Shown: positions 31,794 through 38,170 of the stretch, piece by piece | Position numbering within the stretch: position 1 is the stretch's first letter | Layout: each line of letters begins with the position of its first letter | Assembly (NCBI GenBank): GCA_030612685.1 | Contig: JAUWNK010000007.1 | Span: 1 to 38,170 of the forward strand | Length of the DNA stretch: 38,170 bases | Origin: Desulfobacteraceae bacterium | Lineage (GTDB): Bacteria; Desulfobacterota; DSM-4660; Desulfatiglandales; B25-G16 | Direction: 5' to 3' | The notes under the pieces: model-generated | Seen by the model: only the letters and a program-made list of their open reading frames with translations | What the model was told of the DNA's origin: nothing | The model's database searches: none | Position numbers and translations under genes: made by a program

Positions 31794-32327
31794 TTAATCC
31801 TTCATTTCCAAGTTAAGGATATAAGGCAGATATCGAAATTTTTCATTATAATCCAGGCCATAGCCAACCACAAAGCCTTTTTTTATCTCAAAGCCCCAGT
31901 AGTCTATCATTACTTCTTTCTCCCTTCGCTCAAGCTTATTGATTAATACACAGATTTTAACAGATTCAGGTTCCCTTTCCTTGATATGTCTAACCAGATA
32001 GGACAACGTTAATCCTGTATCAATAATATCCTCAACAATTATTACAGGATTCCCTTCAATTGGTAACTCAATGTCCTTTGTTAATTTAATTTCACCGCTT
32101 GAGACATTTTTTGAGCCGTAACTGGCTAACCTGACAAAATCTATCTTCAATGGTATGGGAATCTCTCTAACAAGGTCAGAGAGAAAAATAAAGACACCAT
32201 TTAAGATGCCTATCAGAATTGGCTCTCGATTCTGGTATTCCTTAATGATATCCCGGGCAATCTTCTTAACCTGCTGCCGGATTTCTTCCTCTGTAATTTT
32301 TTTTAATATTTTATACTGCCCTATCAA
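31794..32327 (-). CDS. hpt: Hypoxanthine phosphoribosyltransferase
   Basis: This purine salvage enzyme converts hypoxanthine (and guanine) with PRPP to IMP or GMP. The 177 aa are normal. The PRPP-binding loop VIIVEDIIDTGLTL (about 95-108) is intact. The family's N-terminal GILNGVFIFLSDLVR and the FVRLASYG segment, and the C-terminal FVVGYGLDYNEKFRYLPYI, are also present. The initiation codon is TTG at 32327 with AAGGTCTC before it. On the minus strand a TATAAT (32352-32347) and a TTGACA (32392-32387) are visible upstream, but their spacings do not combine into one ideal promoter. Confidence 0.95.
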   Translation of the reverse strand: MIGQYKILKKITEEEIRQQVKKIARDIIKEYQNREPILIGILNGVFIFLSDLVREIPIPLKIDFVRLASYGSKNVSSGEIKLTKDIELPIEGNPVIIVEDIIDTGLTLSYLVRHIKEREPESVKICVLINKLERREKEVMIDYWGFEIKKGFVVGYGLDYNEKFRYLPYILNLEMKD

Positions 32328-32501
32328 GAGACCTTTTTATATCTAAATTATAATCAATTAAAATAGATATTGAATATTCAAGCAAATGTCAACCGATATT
32401 CAGCAATTAAGTAATTGTGGAACCTATAAAACATTTTAACATTAACCTCCTATTCTGTATCTCTTACTTTTACCCATAGAGGTCTTCCCTTACAAATACT
32501 T

Positions 32502-32540
32502 GCCTTGACAATGGGGCTCACTTTATATTAAAAGGTGCTC
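32502..32540 (+). promoter_or_regulatory. Possible promoter of the fumarase/fumarate reductase operon
   Basis: TTGCCT followed after about 18 bp by TATATT lies 40-75 bp before the fumarase alpha start. A TTGACA overlaps the -35 but would be badly spaced. The divergent gap 32328-32577 contains no other recognisable feature. Confidence 0.3.
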
Positions 32541-32577
32541 TGATTGTTGAAGCAACCGGTTAAATAGGGGAGAAACA

Positions 32578-33417
32578 ATGAGAGAAGTTCATACTGATGA
32601 AATCACAAATGTGGTTAGGGATCTCTTTATGGATGCTAACTGCAATTTAGGAGAGGATGTTCTGGCCGCCTTTGATCATGCAATAGAGAAGGATGAGTCT
32701 CCGGTAGCCAGGGAGGTCATGAAAGAATTGAAGGAGAACGCCCGGATTGCTCGAGAAGAAAACTCCCCCATCTGTCAGGATACAGGACTTGCAGTTTTAT
32801 TTGTTGAACTTGGACAGGATGTTCATATCATTGGAGGTAATTTTAAAGATGCTATCAACGATGGAGTAAGACAAGGATATATGGAAGGTTACTTGAGAAA
32901 ATCGGCCTGTGATCCTTTTTCAAGGAAAAACACCGGAGATAATACTCCGGCTATCATTCACCTTGAAATTGTGCCCGGTGACAAGATAAAAATTATGGCA
33001 GTCCCCAAGGGAGGGGGGGCTGAAAATATGAGCCGTGTGAATATGCTTACTCCCGCTGTAGGGATTGAGGGGGTTAAGGATTTTGTGGTTAATCGAGTAA
33101 AGGAATCTGGATCCAATCCCTGTCCACCTACGGTAATTGGCGTAGGAATTGGGGGAACATTTGAGCGATCAGCCCTCTTGGCTAAAAAAGCACTGTTGCG
33201 AAAAATAGGTGACAGGAACCCTGACCCGGAGATAGCCAAGGCTGAGGAGGAGGTTCTGGACAGAATTAACAAATTGGGAATCGGTCCGATGGGTTATGGA
33301 GGAAATACTACCTCACTTGATATATTTTTTGAGGTCGAACCCTGTCACATAGCAAGTTTGCCCTTGGCGGTAAATATTCAATGTCATGCGTCGAGACATA
33401 AGGAGGCTATTATTTAG
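32578..33417 (+). CDS. Class I fumarate hydratase, alpha subunit
   Basis: The 279-aa alpha subunit of the two-subunit, [4Fe-4S] fumarase (or the tartrate dehydratase family) interconverts fumarate and malate. Three conserved cysteines positioned to hold the labile cluster appear in NSPICQDTG, KSACDPFSRKNTGDNTP and GSNPCPPTVIGVGIGG. Other family blocks are PKGGGAENMS and the C-terminal GNTTSLDIFFE followed by the HIASLPLAVNIQCHASRH ending. The ATG at 32578 follows GGGGAG. The beta subunit starts 14 bp after this stop, and the frd genes follow. The succession points to a reductive or oxidative C4 branch (malate, fumarate, succinate) run as one operon. Confidence 0.95.
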   Translation: MREVHTDEITNVVRDLFMDANCNLGEDVLAAFDHAIEKDESPVAREVMKELKENARIAREENSPICQDTGLAVLFVELGQDVHIIGGNFKDAINDGVRQGYMEGYLRKSACDPFSRKNTGDNTPAIIHLEIVPGDKIKIMAVPKGGGAENMSRVNMLTPAVGIEGVKDFVVNRVKESGSNPCPPTVIGVGIGGTFERSALLAKKALLRKIGDRNPDPEIAKAEEEVLDRINKLGIGPMGYGGNTTSLDIFFEVEPCHIASLPLAVNIQCHASRHKEAII

Positions 33418-33430
33418 ATGGAGGGAGGGC

Positions 33431-33988
33431 ATGTCAAATAAGATAGAATTAACAACTCCATTGTCAACTGAAGATGTGGAGAAACTAAACATTGGAGATA
33501 AGGTTTTTTTAAATGGTATCATTTATACTGGGAGGGATGCTGCCCATAAGAGATTGATTGATCTTCTAAACGAAGGCAAGGAGCTTCCCATTGATGTTAA
33601 GGGCCAGATAATCTACTATATGGGGCCTTCTCCGGCCAAGCCAGGGAATCCTATCGGTTCCGCAGGTCCGACTACCAGCTACCGTATGGATGCCTATGCC
33701 CCAAAGCTAATTGAACTCGGGATGAAGGGAATGATCGGTAAAGGAAATCGTGCTTTAGAGGTTATTGAAGCCATGAAAAAATATAAGGCAGTATACCTTG
33801 GAGCTACCGGGGGAGCCGGCGCTCTTATTGCCAAGAGCATCAAGAAAGCCGAGATTGTTGCCTATGAAGATTTAGGACCTGAGGCTATCCGGAAATTGGA
33901 GGTAGAGGATTTTCCCGTAGTAGTAATTAATGACACTAAAGGGAATGATCTCTATGTAGAAGGTGCAAAGAAGTATAGCAAAGAATAA
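33431..33988 (+). CDS. Class I fumarate hydratase, beta subunit
   Basis: This is the beta subunit (about 185 aa) of the class I fumarase. Recognisable blocks are GDKVFLNGIIYTGRDAAHKR, YMGPSPAKPGNPIGSAGPTTS, GMIGKGN and the GATGGAGALIAKSIK loop. I start it at the ATG at 33431, seven bases after GGAGGG. The longer frame from 33386 overlaps the alpha stop and would add 15 arginine-rich residues unlike the family. Two separate subunits rather than a fused FumA are usual in anaerobes. Confidence 0.94.
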   Translation: MSNKIELTTPLSTEDVEKLNIGDKVFLNGIIYTGRDAAHKRLIDLLNEGKELPIDVKGQIIYYMGPSPAKPGNPIGSAGPTTSYRMDAYAPKLIELGMKGMIGKGNRALEVIEAMKKYKAVYLGATGGAGALIAKSIKKAEIVAYEDLGPEAIRKLEVEDFPVVVINDTKGNDLYVEGAKKYSKE

Positions 33989-34015
33989 CTGAGATATTGA
34001 TAGGATGGTAGGGAT

Positions 34016-35761
34016 ATGGAAAGTTTGGGATATGTTGCCAAGAGAATGGAAGTTATAACCCATGATGTCTTGATTTTTGGTACAGGGTTGGCTGGGCTTC
34101 GTGCAGCGGTAGAAATTGCCCGAAAACTTAAGGACTCTGCAAGTATAGGTCTTATATCTAAGGTACAAATACATCGCCCCCATTCCGTTTGTGCTGAAGG
34201 AGGTTCTGCGGCAGTACTCCGGGAGGAAGAAGGAGACAGTCTTGACCTTCATGCCTGGGACACTGTTAAGGGTTCTGACTTTCTGGCAGATCAGGATGTG
34301 GTAGACCGGTTTGTGGAGTTATGTCCAAAAGAGATGTTACTTCTTGACCACTGGGGTATGCCATGGTCGCGGAATGAAGATGGCAGAATCAAGCAGCGTC
34401 CATTCGGTGGTCATAGTTATCCTCGAGCAACGATGGCTGCGGATAAAACCGGCTTTTTCGAGGTTCAGACCCTCTATGATACCCTGATGCAGTATAAGAA
34501 TTTTTCACGTTATGATGAATTTTTTGTTACCTCTATCCTTACCTCAGATAGAGAGTTTCAAGGACTTACTGCTATTGATATGCCCGGGGGTAAGTTTGTC
34601 ATCCTGCGGGCAAAGGCGATGATCATTGCTACTGGCGGTCTTGGGACTCTTTACGGTTTTACCACTTATTCGCAAACCGTTAGCGGAGATGGCCAGGCCA
34701 TAGCATATCGCGCCGGATTGAACCTGGAGGATCCAGAGTTCCTCCAGTTCCATCCTACAGGTCTTGTCCCTTCTGGTATTCTTATGACTGAGGCATGCAG
34801 GGGTGAAGGAGGATACCTTAGAAATTCCGAAGGTGAGCGACTAATGGAAAAGTATGCCCCAAAAAAGATGGAATTGGCACCCCGTGACATCGTATCCCGG
34901 TCCGAGATGACCGAAATTTTAGAGGGACGTGGTTTCAAAGAACCAAATGGTTTGGATTATATCCATTTGGATCTGACTCACTTAGGAGCGGATAAGATCA
35001 ATCATGCCTTGCCATTGATCCGGGAAGTATGCATGAAGTTTATTGGTCTTGATCCCATTTTTGAGCCCATACCGGTACGTCCAGTTGCCCATTACAGCAT
35101 GGGGGGAGTTGAGGGGGATATTAATGGTGCAACAAAGATGGGGGGAGTTTGGGTAGCTGGAGAGGTTGCTTGTAACTCACTGCATGGTGCCAATCGCCTG
35201 GGTACGAATTCCACGGCTGAGTGTCTGGTGTGGGGAGGAATAACCGGGGAAGAAGTTGTTAAGTATCTAAATTCCAACCCACCATTGCCCAAACTGGCTA
35301 TGGATCAAGTAGATGCTGAATTAGGCCGTGTATTTGTTGATTTTCTTCAAAAGAAGGGCATAGAGAATCCATATGAAATCCGGAGTGAGTTGCGGGTGGC
35401 AATGGATCAACATGCTGGAGTCTATCGTGATGGAGAAAGTTTAAGTGAAGGACTAAAAAAGATCAAGGCTCTAAAGGCACGATTTGAGGATATATATATT
35501 AAGGACACGAATTATGTCTATAATACTAATTTGATAAATGCCTTTGAGACAGAGAATCTTCTTGATCTGGCGGAAGCAATGTTGACAGCGGCCCTGGCGC
35601 GAGAAGAGTCCCGGGGAGGGCACGCCCGGACCGATTTTGCAGAGCGTGACGATGAGAAATGGCTCAAGCACACCTTAGTAAGTTTTAGCAAGGATGGACC
35701 AAAACTTGACTATAAGCCGGTAGCTATTACCAAATGGAAACCGGTTGAGCGGAAGTATTAA
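34016..35761 (+). CDS. Fumarate reductase/succinate dehydrogenase flavoprotein subunit
   Basis: This 581-aa FAD subunit carries the dicarboxylate site of complex II. The N-terminal FAD-binding fold is [18 protein letters not shown]. The segment [14 protein letters not shown] aligns with the family's SHTxAAQGG, whose His bonds covalently to the 8-alpha carbon of [29 protein letters not shown] and the catalytic Arg region PRDIVSR are present, and [13 protein letters not shown] and [17 protein letters not shown] complete the site. ATG at 34016 is assumed; a second Met at 34046 would also be possible. It follows the fumarase beta gene by 27 bp. Direction (reduction or oxidation) cannot be told from sequence. 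Confidence 0.95.
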   Translation: MESLGYVAKRMEVITHDVLIFGTGLAGLRAAVEIARKLKDSASIGLISKVQIHRPHSVCAEGGSAAVLREEEGDSLDLHAWDTVKGSDFLADQDVVDRFVELCPKEMLLLDHWGMPWSRNEDGRIKQRPFGGHSYPRATMAADKTGFFEVQTLYDTLMQYKNFSRYDEFFVTSILTSDREFQGLTAIDMPGGKFVILRAKAMIIATGGLGTLYGFTTYSQTVSGDGQAIAYRAGLNLEDPEFLQFHPTGLVPSGILMTEACRGEGGYLRNSEGERLMEKYAPKKMELAPRDIVSRSEMTEILEGRGFKEPNGLDYIHLDLTHLGADKINHALPLIREVCMKFIGLDPIFEPIPVRPVAHYSMGGVEGDINGATKMGGVWVAGEVACNSLHGANRLGTNSTAECLVWGGITGEEVVKYLNSNPPLPKLAMDQVDAELGRVFVDFLQKKGIENPYEIRSELRVAMDQHAGVYRDGESLSEGLKKIKALKARFEDIYIKDTNYVYNTNLINAFETENLLDLAEAMLTAALAREESRGGHARTDFAERDDEKWLKHTLVSFSKDGPKLDYKPVAITKWKPVERKY

Positions 35762-35845
35762 CAGGACCACGCCATAGTGAAACATAAGTTATTGATTTTT
35801 AAGATTATTGCTGGGTATGGGTATCTTTTTTGCTATGCAGGTGCA

Positions 35846-36028
35846 GGGGCATGGATACCTCTTTTTTTAGCATGCTCCTTAATATAGGCATCAGCGTGAT
35901 CCCGATAATCGGGATTTAAATAAGCGGAGCATCTATCAACATTGACAAGTTGCTTCAAATCCCGATTATCGGGATCCTGTGTAGCACCTTGTTTTGGAGC
36001 ATGGCTAAAAAAAGAGGTATTCAGGCCC
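35846..36028. repeat. Long palindromic element, copy C (about 183 bp), inside the frd/sdh operon
   Basis: The left end GGGGCATGGATACCTCTTTT (35846-35865) is mirrored by AAAAGAGGTATTCAGGCCC (to 36028). TAGCATGCTCC is mirrored by GGAGCATGGCTA, and deeper in GATCCCGATAATCGGGATTT is matched by AAATCCCGATTATCGGGATC. The ends resemble copies A and B; the core is different. A further end-like fragment (GGGTATCTTTTTT) stands at 35818-35830. The element fills most of the 307-bp gap between the flavoprotein and anchor genes. Confidence 0.72.
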
Positions 36029-36068
36029 TGGACTTTGACGTTACCGTGGAAGTATTAAGGGGGAGAAG

Positions 36069-36512
36069 ATGAGTAATAATGAAAAGATGTATGATAATCG
36101 ATTGGGCATAATCGGCTGGTTAGGAGGTGGCCGATGGGGCATAGAACGCTATCTATATATTATACACAGGCTAGCAGGAGTTGGTGTGCTTATTTTCTTC
36201 ATCCTTCACATATTTGAAGGCAATCTTAGGATTTTTGGCCCGGAAATCTGGAATCCTGTGATGAAGGTCATGGAACATCCAGTTTTCAAGGTTGGCGAGC
36301 TGTTCATTATTATAGGCTTTGCATTCCATGCCTTAAACGGCATCCGGCTTATTTTAATTGAACTCGGCTGGGCCGTGGGAAAGGCAGAAGAGCCAGTTTA
36401 TCCATATAAATCATCGCTGAATACCCAGCGGCCCTTAATGGTAATAATGTTCTTATTAGCTACCCTTCTTATTTTAGCAGGGGGATTTGATCTCATGTTT
36501 TTAGGGCACTAA
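36069..36512 (+). CDS. Succinate dehydrogenase/fumarate reductase cytochrome b subunit (C)
   Basis: This 147-aa membrane anchor has three hydrophobic segments (about 28-49, 74-98 and 120-143). The first contains H33-R34-x2-G of SdhC proteins, and H47 and H87 lie within membrane segments as candidate haem ligands. It pairs with the next small gene to fix the catalytic pair to the membrane and pass electrons to or from quinone (probably menaquinone in such an organism). GGGGGAG precedes the ATG at 36069. The two-anchor layout with two His in each suggests a type A, two-haem enzyme, which is inference. Confidence 0.88.
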   Translation: MSNNEKMYDNRLGIIGWLGGGRWGIERYLYIIHRLAGVGVLIFFILHIFEGNLRIFGPEIWNPVMKVMEHPVFKVGELFIIIGFAFHALNGIRLILIELGWAVGKAEEPVYPYKSSLNTQRPLMVIMFLLATLLILAGGFDLMFLGH

Positions 36513-36522
36513 GGAGGCAGTT

Positions 36523-36909
36523 ATGAGAGATATGAAAAGTGAAGTGGGGTATTGGACCTTTTTTATCATTGCAGGGATTGTAGTTTTTGTCCTTCTCTTT
36601 TTTCATATGATGATTATTCACATGGATGGACTCTTGGGAATCTTTAATCCTGCCGGCGGTTCAGCCCTTGATTGGAAGAATGTAATTTATCGTAGCCATT
36701 CTGCTTTTTTCACTACTATTTATATTATCCTGTTAGCAGCAGCTCTTTACCATGGATTCTACGGGCTACGTACCATTCTGTTTGAGTTAGGGTTAAAGAA
36801 ACGTACCCAGAGTTTTATTACTATTGCTGTGTGGATTATCGGAATTACACTCTTTTCTGTTGGGGTTTTTGCTAACATTGCGGTGCAAACCGTGAAGGCA
36901 GCAGGTTAG
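36523..36909 (+). CDS. Succinate dehydrogenase/fumarate reductase second membrane anchor (D)
   Basis: This 128-aa hydrophobic protein has three membrane segments (about 11-33, 60-82 and 99-121). H28 in the first and H77 in the second (ALYHGFYGLRTILFELG) are plausible haem ligands, and the latter resembles the FHALNGIRLILIELG segment of subunit C. The resemblance suggests the two anchors arose by duplication. AAGGAGG lies nine bases before the ATG at 36523, 10 bp after the preceding stop. Confidence 0.85.
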   Translation: MRDMKSEVGYWTFFIIAGIVVFVLLFFHMMIIHMDGLLGIFNPAGGSALDWKNVIYRSHSAFFTTIYIILLAAALYHGFYGLRTILFELGLKKRTQSFITIAVWIIGITLFSVGVFANIAVQTVKAAG

Positions 36910-36922
36910 GAGGGATAGGAGG

Positions 36923-37762
36923 ATGGAGAAAGAAAATCTGCAAAAAAGCGATATTATTTTTCATATTCGTCGTTTTGATCCCGAGCGGGATGATATCCCT
37001 CATTGGGAACAATACACTGTTAAAGTAGAATCTGGGATGACCATACTGGATGGATTGCACCAGATTAAGCAAAACCAGGATTCAAGTCTCTCCTGGCGTT
37101 TTTCTTGCCGGATGGGAGTATGTGGCTCCTGTGCCATGCTCGTAAGTGGAAAGCCCACGTTAGCATGTAATACCCAGATTCTGGATATAACGGATCGCGC
37201 CTTAACATTGGCAGCGTTGCCTAACTTTGATATTATAAGAGATTTGGTACCGGATTTAACTCGCCTCTTCGAAGATCACGTTGCTATTGAGCCTTACATC
37301 CAGAGGCAGGATGCTGAAGAGATGGAAAATCCTACAGGGGAGTTCTTCCAAACACCGCATGAACTGGAAAGATATCTTCAGTTTTCATATTGTATTAAGT
37401 GCGGTTGTTGCATGACTGCCTGTCCCACCATGGCAACTGACAGGGAGTATTTAGGGCCAATGGCACTTGCTCAAGCCTACCGCTATAACACAGATTCTCG
37501 CGATGGAGGTTACGAGAGGCGAAAAAGGATTGTGGGGGCTGCGCACAGTGCTTTCAATTGCCACTATGCCGGAGAGTGCTCCAATGTATGCCCCAAGGGA
37601 GTGGACCCAGCCCGGGCGATACAGCTCATGAAAAGAGATTTAGTGCTCGATTATTTAAAACTGAAGAAAAGGAAAAAAGCTTGCCGTGTTATGGGTATTC
37701 CTTCTGATGTAGAGCGTAAGCCACCAATACCTTTCCCTCCTTACACGGTAGAGCAAAAGTGA
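36923..37762 (+). CDS. Fumarate reductase/succinate dehydrogenase iron-sulfur subunit (B)
   Basis: The 279-aa subunit transfers electrons between FAD and haem/quinone through three clusters. The N-terminal [2Fe-2S] domain has C62, C67, C70 and C82 (CRMGVCGSC). The C-terminal part has CIKCGCCMTACP for [4Fe-4S] and the following NCHYAGECSNVCPKGVDPARAI for [3Fe-4S]/[4Fe-4S]. The ATG at 36923 follows GGAGGATAGGAGG-like purines. It is the last gene of the operon; the order A-C-D-B is not the common C-D-A-B. Confidence 0.96.
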   Translation: MEKENLQKSDIIFHIRRFDPERDDIPHWEQYTVKVESGMTILDGLHQIKQNQDSSLSWRFSCRMGVCGSCAMLVSGKPTLACNTQILDITDRALTLAALPNFDIIRDLVPDLTRLFEDHVAIEPYIQRQDAEEMENPTGEFFQTPHELERYLQFSYCIKCGCCMTACPTMATDREYLGPMALAQAYRYNTDSRDGGYERRKRIVGAAHSAFNCHYAGECSNVCPKGVDPARAIQLMKRDLVLDYLKLKKRKKACRVMGIPSDVERKPPIPFPPYTVEQK

Positions 37763-37831
37763 ATATATTACTTGTGCCATAAAGTAGTTTACGTTTTTAA
37801 TTTTTTTTATTGAAGCCAAAATGTTAAAAAA

Positions 37832-37910
37832 TGTAGGGGTTCGACCTGCCCGCCATCCGGCAGGCGGGTTTATCGAACCCACTTTAGGGCTTGATAAATC
37901 AAGCCCCTAC
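37832..37910. repeat. GTAGGGG-bounded hairpin cluster (copy 3)
   Basis: TGTAGGGG (37832-37839) and CCCCTAC (37904-37910) enclose GCCCGCC/GGCGGGT-type and GCTTGATAAATCAAGC hairpins. TTCGACCTGCC and ATCGAA words match those at 27632-27771. It may double as a transcription end for the frd/sdh operon. Confidence 0.62.
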
Positions 37911-38042
37911 GTTTGATTAATTAATTCTTATCTGGGGTATAAAGCATAATGAAAAATATAAACAATATTATTCTCTCATTAATAATAAGTAGGCTCATCA
38001 TAGTACATAGTGCCAGGGTGGACTTTAGCCACTTTAGGCACT

Positions 38043-38072
38043 TTTACCCGCCAGACTTATGGCGGGTTAAAC
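38043..38072. repeat. CCGCC...GGCGG hairpin before infC
   Basis: ACCCGCCAGACTTATGGCGGGT is an imperfect palindrome and is the inverse of the hairpin within the direct repeats at 10776 and 11168. ACTTTAG words (three or four, about 9 bp apart) surround it from 38020 to 38080. The hairpin ends about 20 bp before the infC ribosome site. Confidence 0.5.
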
Positions 38073-38100
38073 TTTAGACACTTCTTTCAAGGAGGTAACT

Positions 38101-38170
38101 ATCACCAAAAAACCGCTCGTAAGGATTAACGAGCAAATCAGGGCAAAGACAGTCAGACTAATCTCAGCAG
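38101..38170 (+). CDS. infC: Translation initiation factor IF-3, 5' end only, non-canonical AUC start
   Basis: The first 23 codons read (M)TKKPLVRINEQIRAKTVRL and then ISA, which matches the conserved RINxxIRAxxVRL start of bacterial IF3. The frame has an in-frame stop at 38068-38070 and no ATG, GTG or TTG between that stop and the conserved region. AAGGAGG (38089-38095) ends exactly 5 nt before ATC at 38101, so AUC is the probable initiation codon. IF3 genes are the known case where AUU-type starts permit autoregulation, because IF3 itself discriminates against non-canonical codons. The rest of the gene lies outside the window. Confidence 0.85.
   Translation, partial: MTKKPLVRINEQIRAKTVRLISA

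Noticed and set aside
33386-33430. Longer N-terminus for the fumarase beta subunit
   Set aside because: It overlaps the alpha gene, is rich in Arg and lacks similarity; ATG at 33431 has a proper ribosome site.

Overview
The window looks like chromosomal DNA of an anaerobic or syntrophic bacterium, most likely a deltaproteobacterium (Desulfobacterota sensu lato). This is inference. It rests on the gene set (an NADH-linked 2Fe-2S/FMN/Fe-S diaphorase, fumarase plus a fumarate reductase/succinate dehydrogenase with two membrane anchors, an AtoE-type short-chain fatty acid transporter, a sigma54 two-component pair, a stand-alone IMP cyclohydrolase) and on the many short palindromic repeats between genes. 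No rRNA, tRNA, CRISPR array, prophage or transposase gene was seen.

Layout. 1-1386: a partial protein phosphatase (minus) divergent from rdgB. 1557-4880: three-gene NuoE/NuoF/HoxU-like diaphorase module with no hydrogenase or dehydrogenase catalytic subunit beside it. 4997-7698: YggS-like PLP protein, TtcA-like tRNA thiolase, and a YchF-like protein with an eroded P-loop. 8145-13516: two large signalling genes on the minus strand, a membrane GAF/class III nucleotide cyclase and a PilZ-PilZ protein with a long C-terminal region, separated by about 1.2 kb of nested palindromic repeats. 14010-18453: histidine phosphatase (minus), IMP cyclohydrolase, histidine kinase and NtrC-type regulator. 18454-19005: a regulatory region. 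19006-22800: era, nfi and a UvrD/PcrA helicase (minus operon). 22906-25834: Ca/Na antiporter, YIP1 protein and a nitrilase-family hydrolase (minus). 26126-27520: AtoE-type transporter. 27805-32327: M20 peptidase, serS, a DUF3426-like protein and hpt (minus). 32578-37762: class I fumarase alpha/beta and frd/sdh A-C-D-B. From 38101: the start of infC (IF3).

Most notable is the 18.7-19.0 kb region. Just downstream of the NtrC-type regulator lie two identical 18-bp near-palindromes (TGTTAAAAAATTTTAACA) 77 bp apart, then a near-consensus sigma54 promoter (GG/GC elements correctly spaced), then only about 60 nt to a strong terminator shared with the convergent era gene. Read together, this is a kinase, regulator, tandem enhancers, sigma54 promoter and a short non-coding RNA carrying an anti-Shine-Dalgarno-like segment: a candidate undescribed sRNA circuit.

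The intergenic space carries several repeat families. They are: (i) a 183-215 bp imperfect-palindrome family in three copies with common ends; (ii) arrays of degenerate 7-bp units at several sites, one of which encodes the tail of the TtcA-like protein and another supplies the Shine-Dalgarno of the response regulator; (iii) GTAGGGG-bounded hairpin clusters; (iv) 'GTCATTGCGAG' palindromes; and (v) two elements of about 107 bp with conserved ends and unlike cores. The infC gene has no AUG, GUG or UUG in a usable position and appears to start at AUC, placed 5 nt after a GGAGG.
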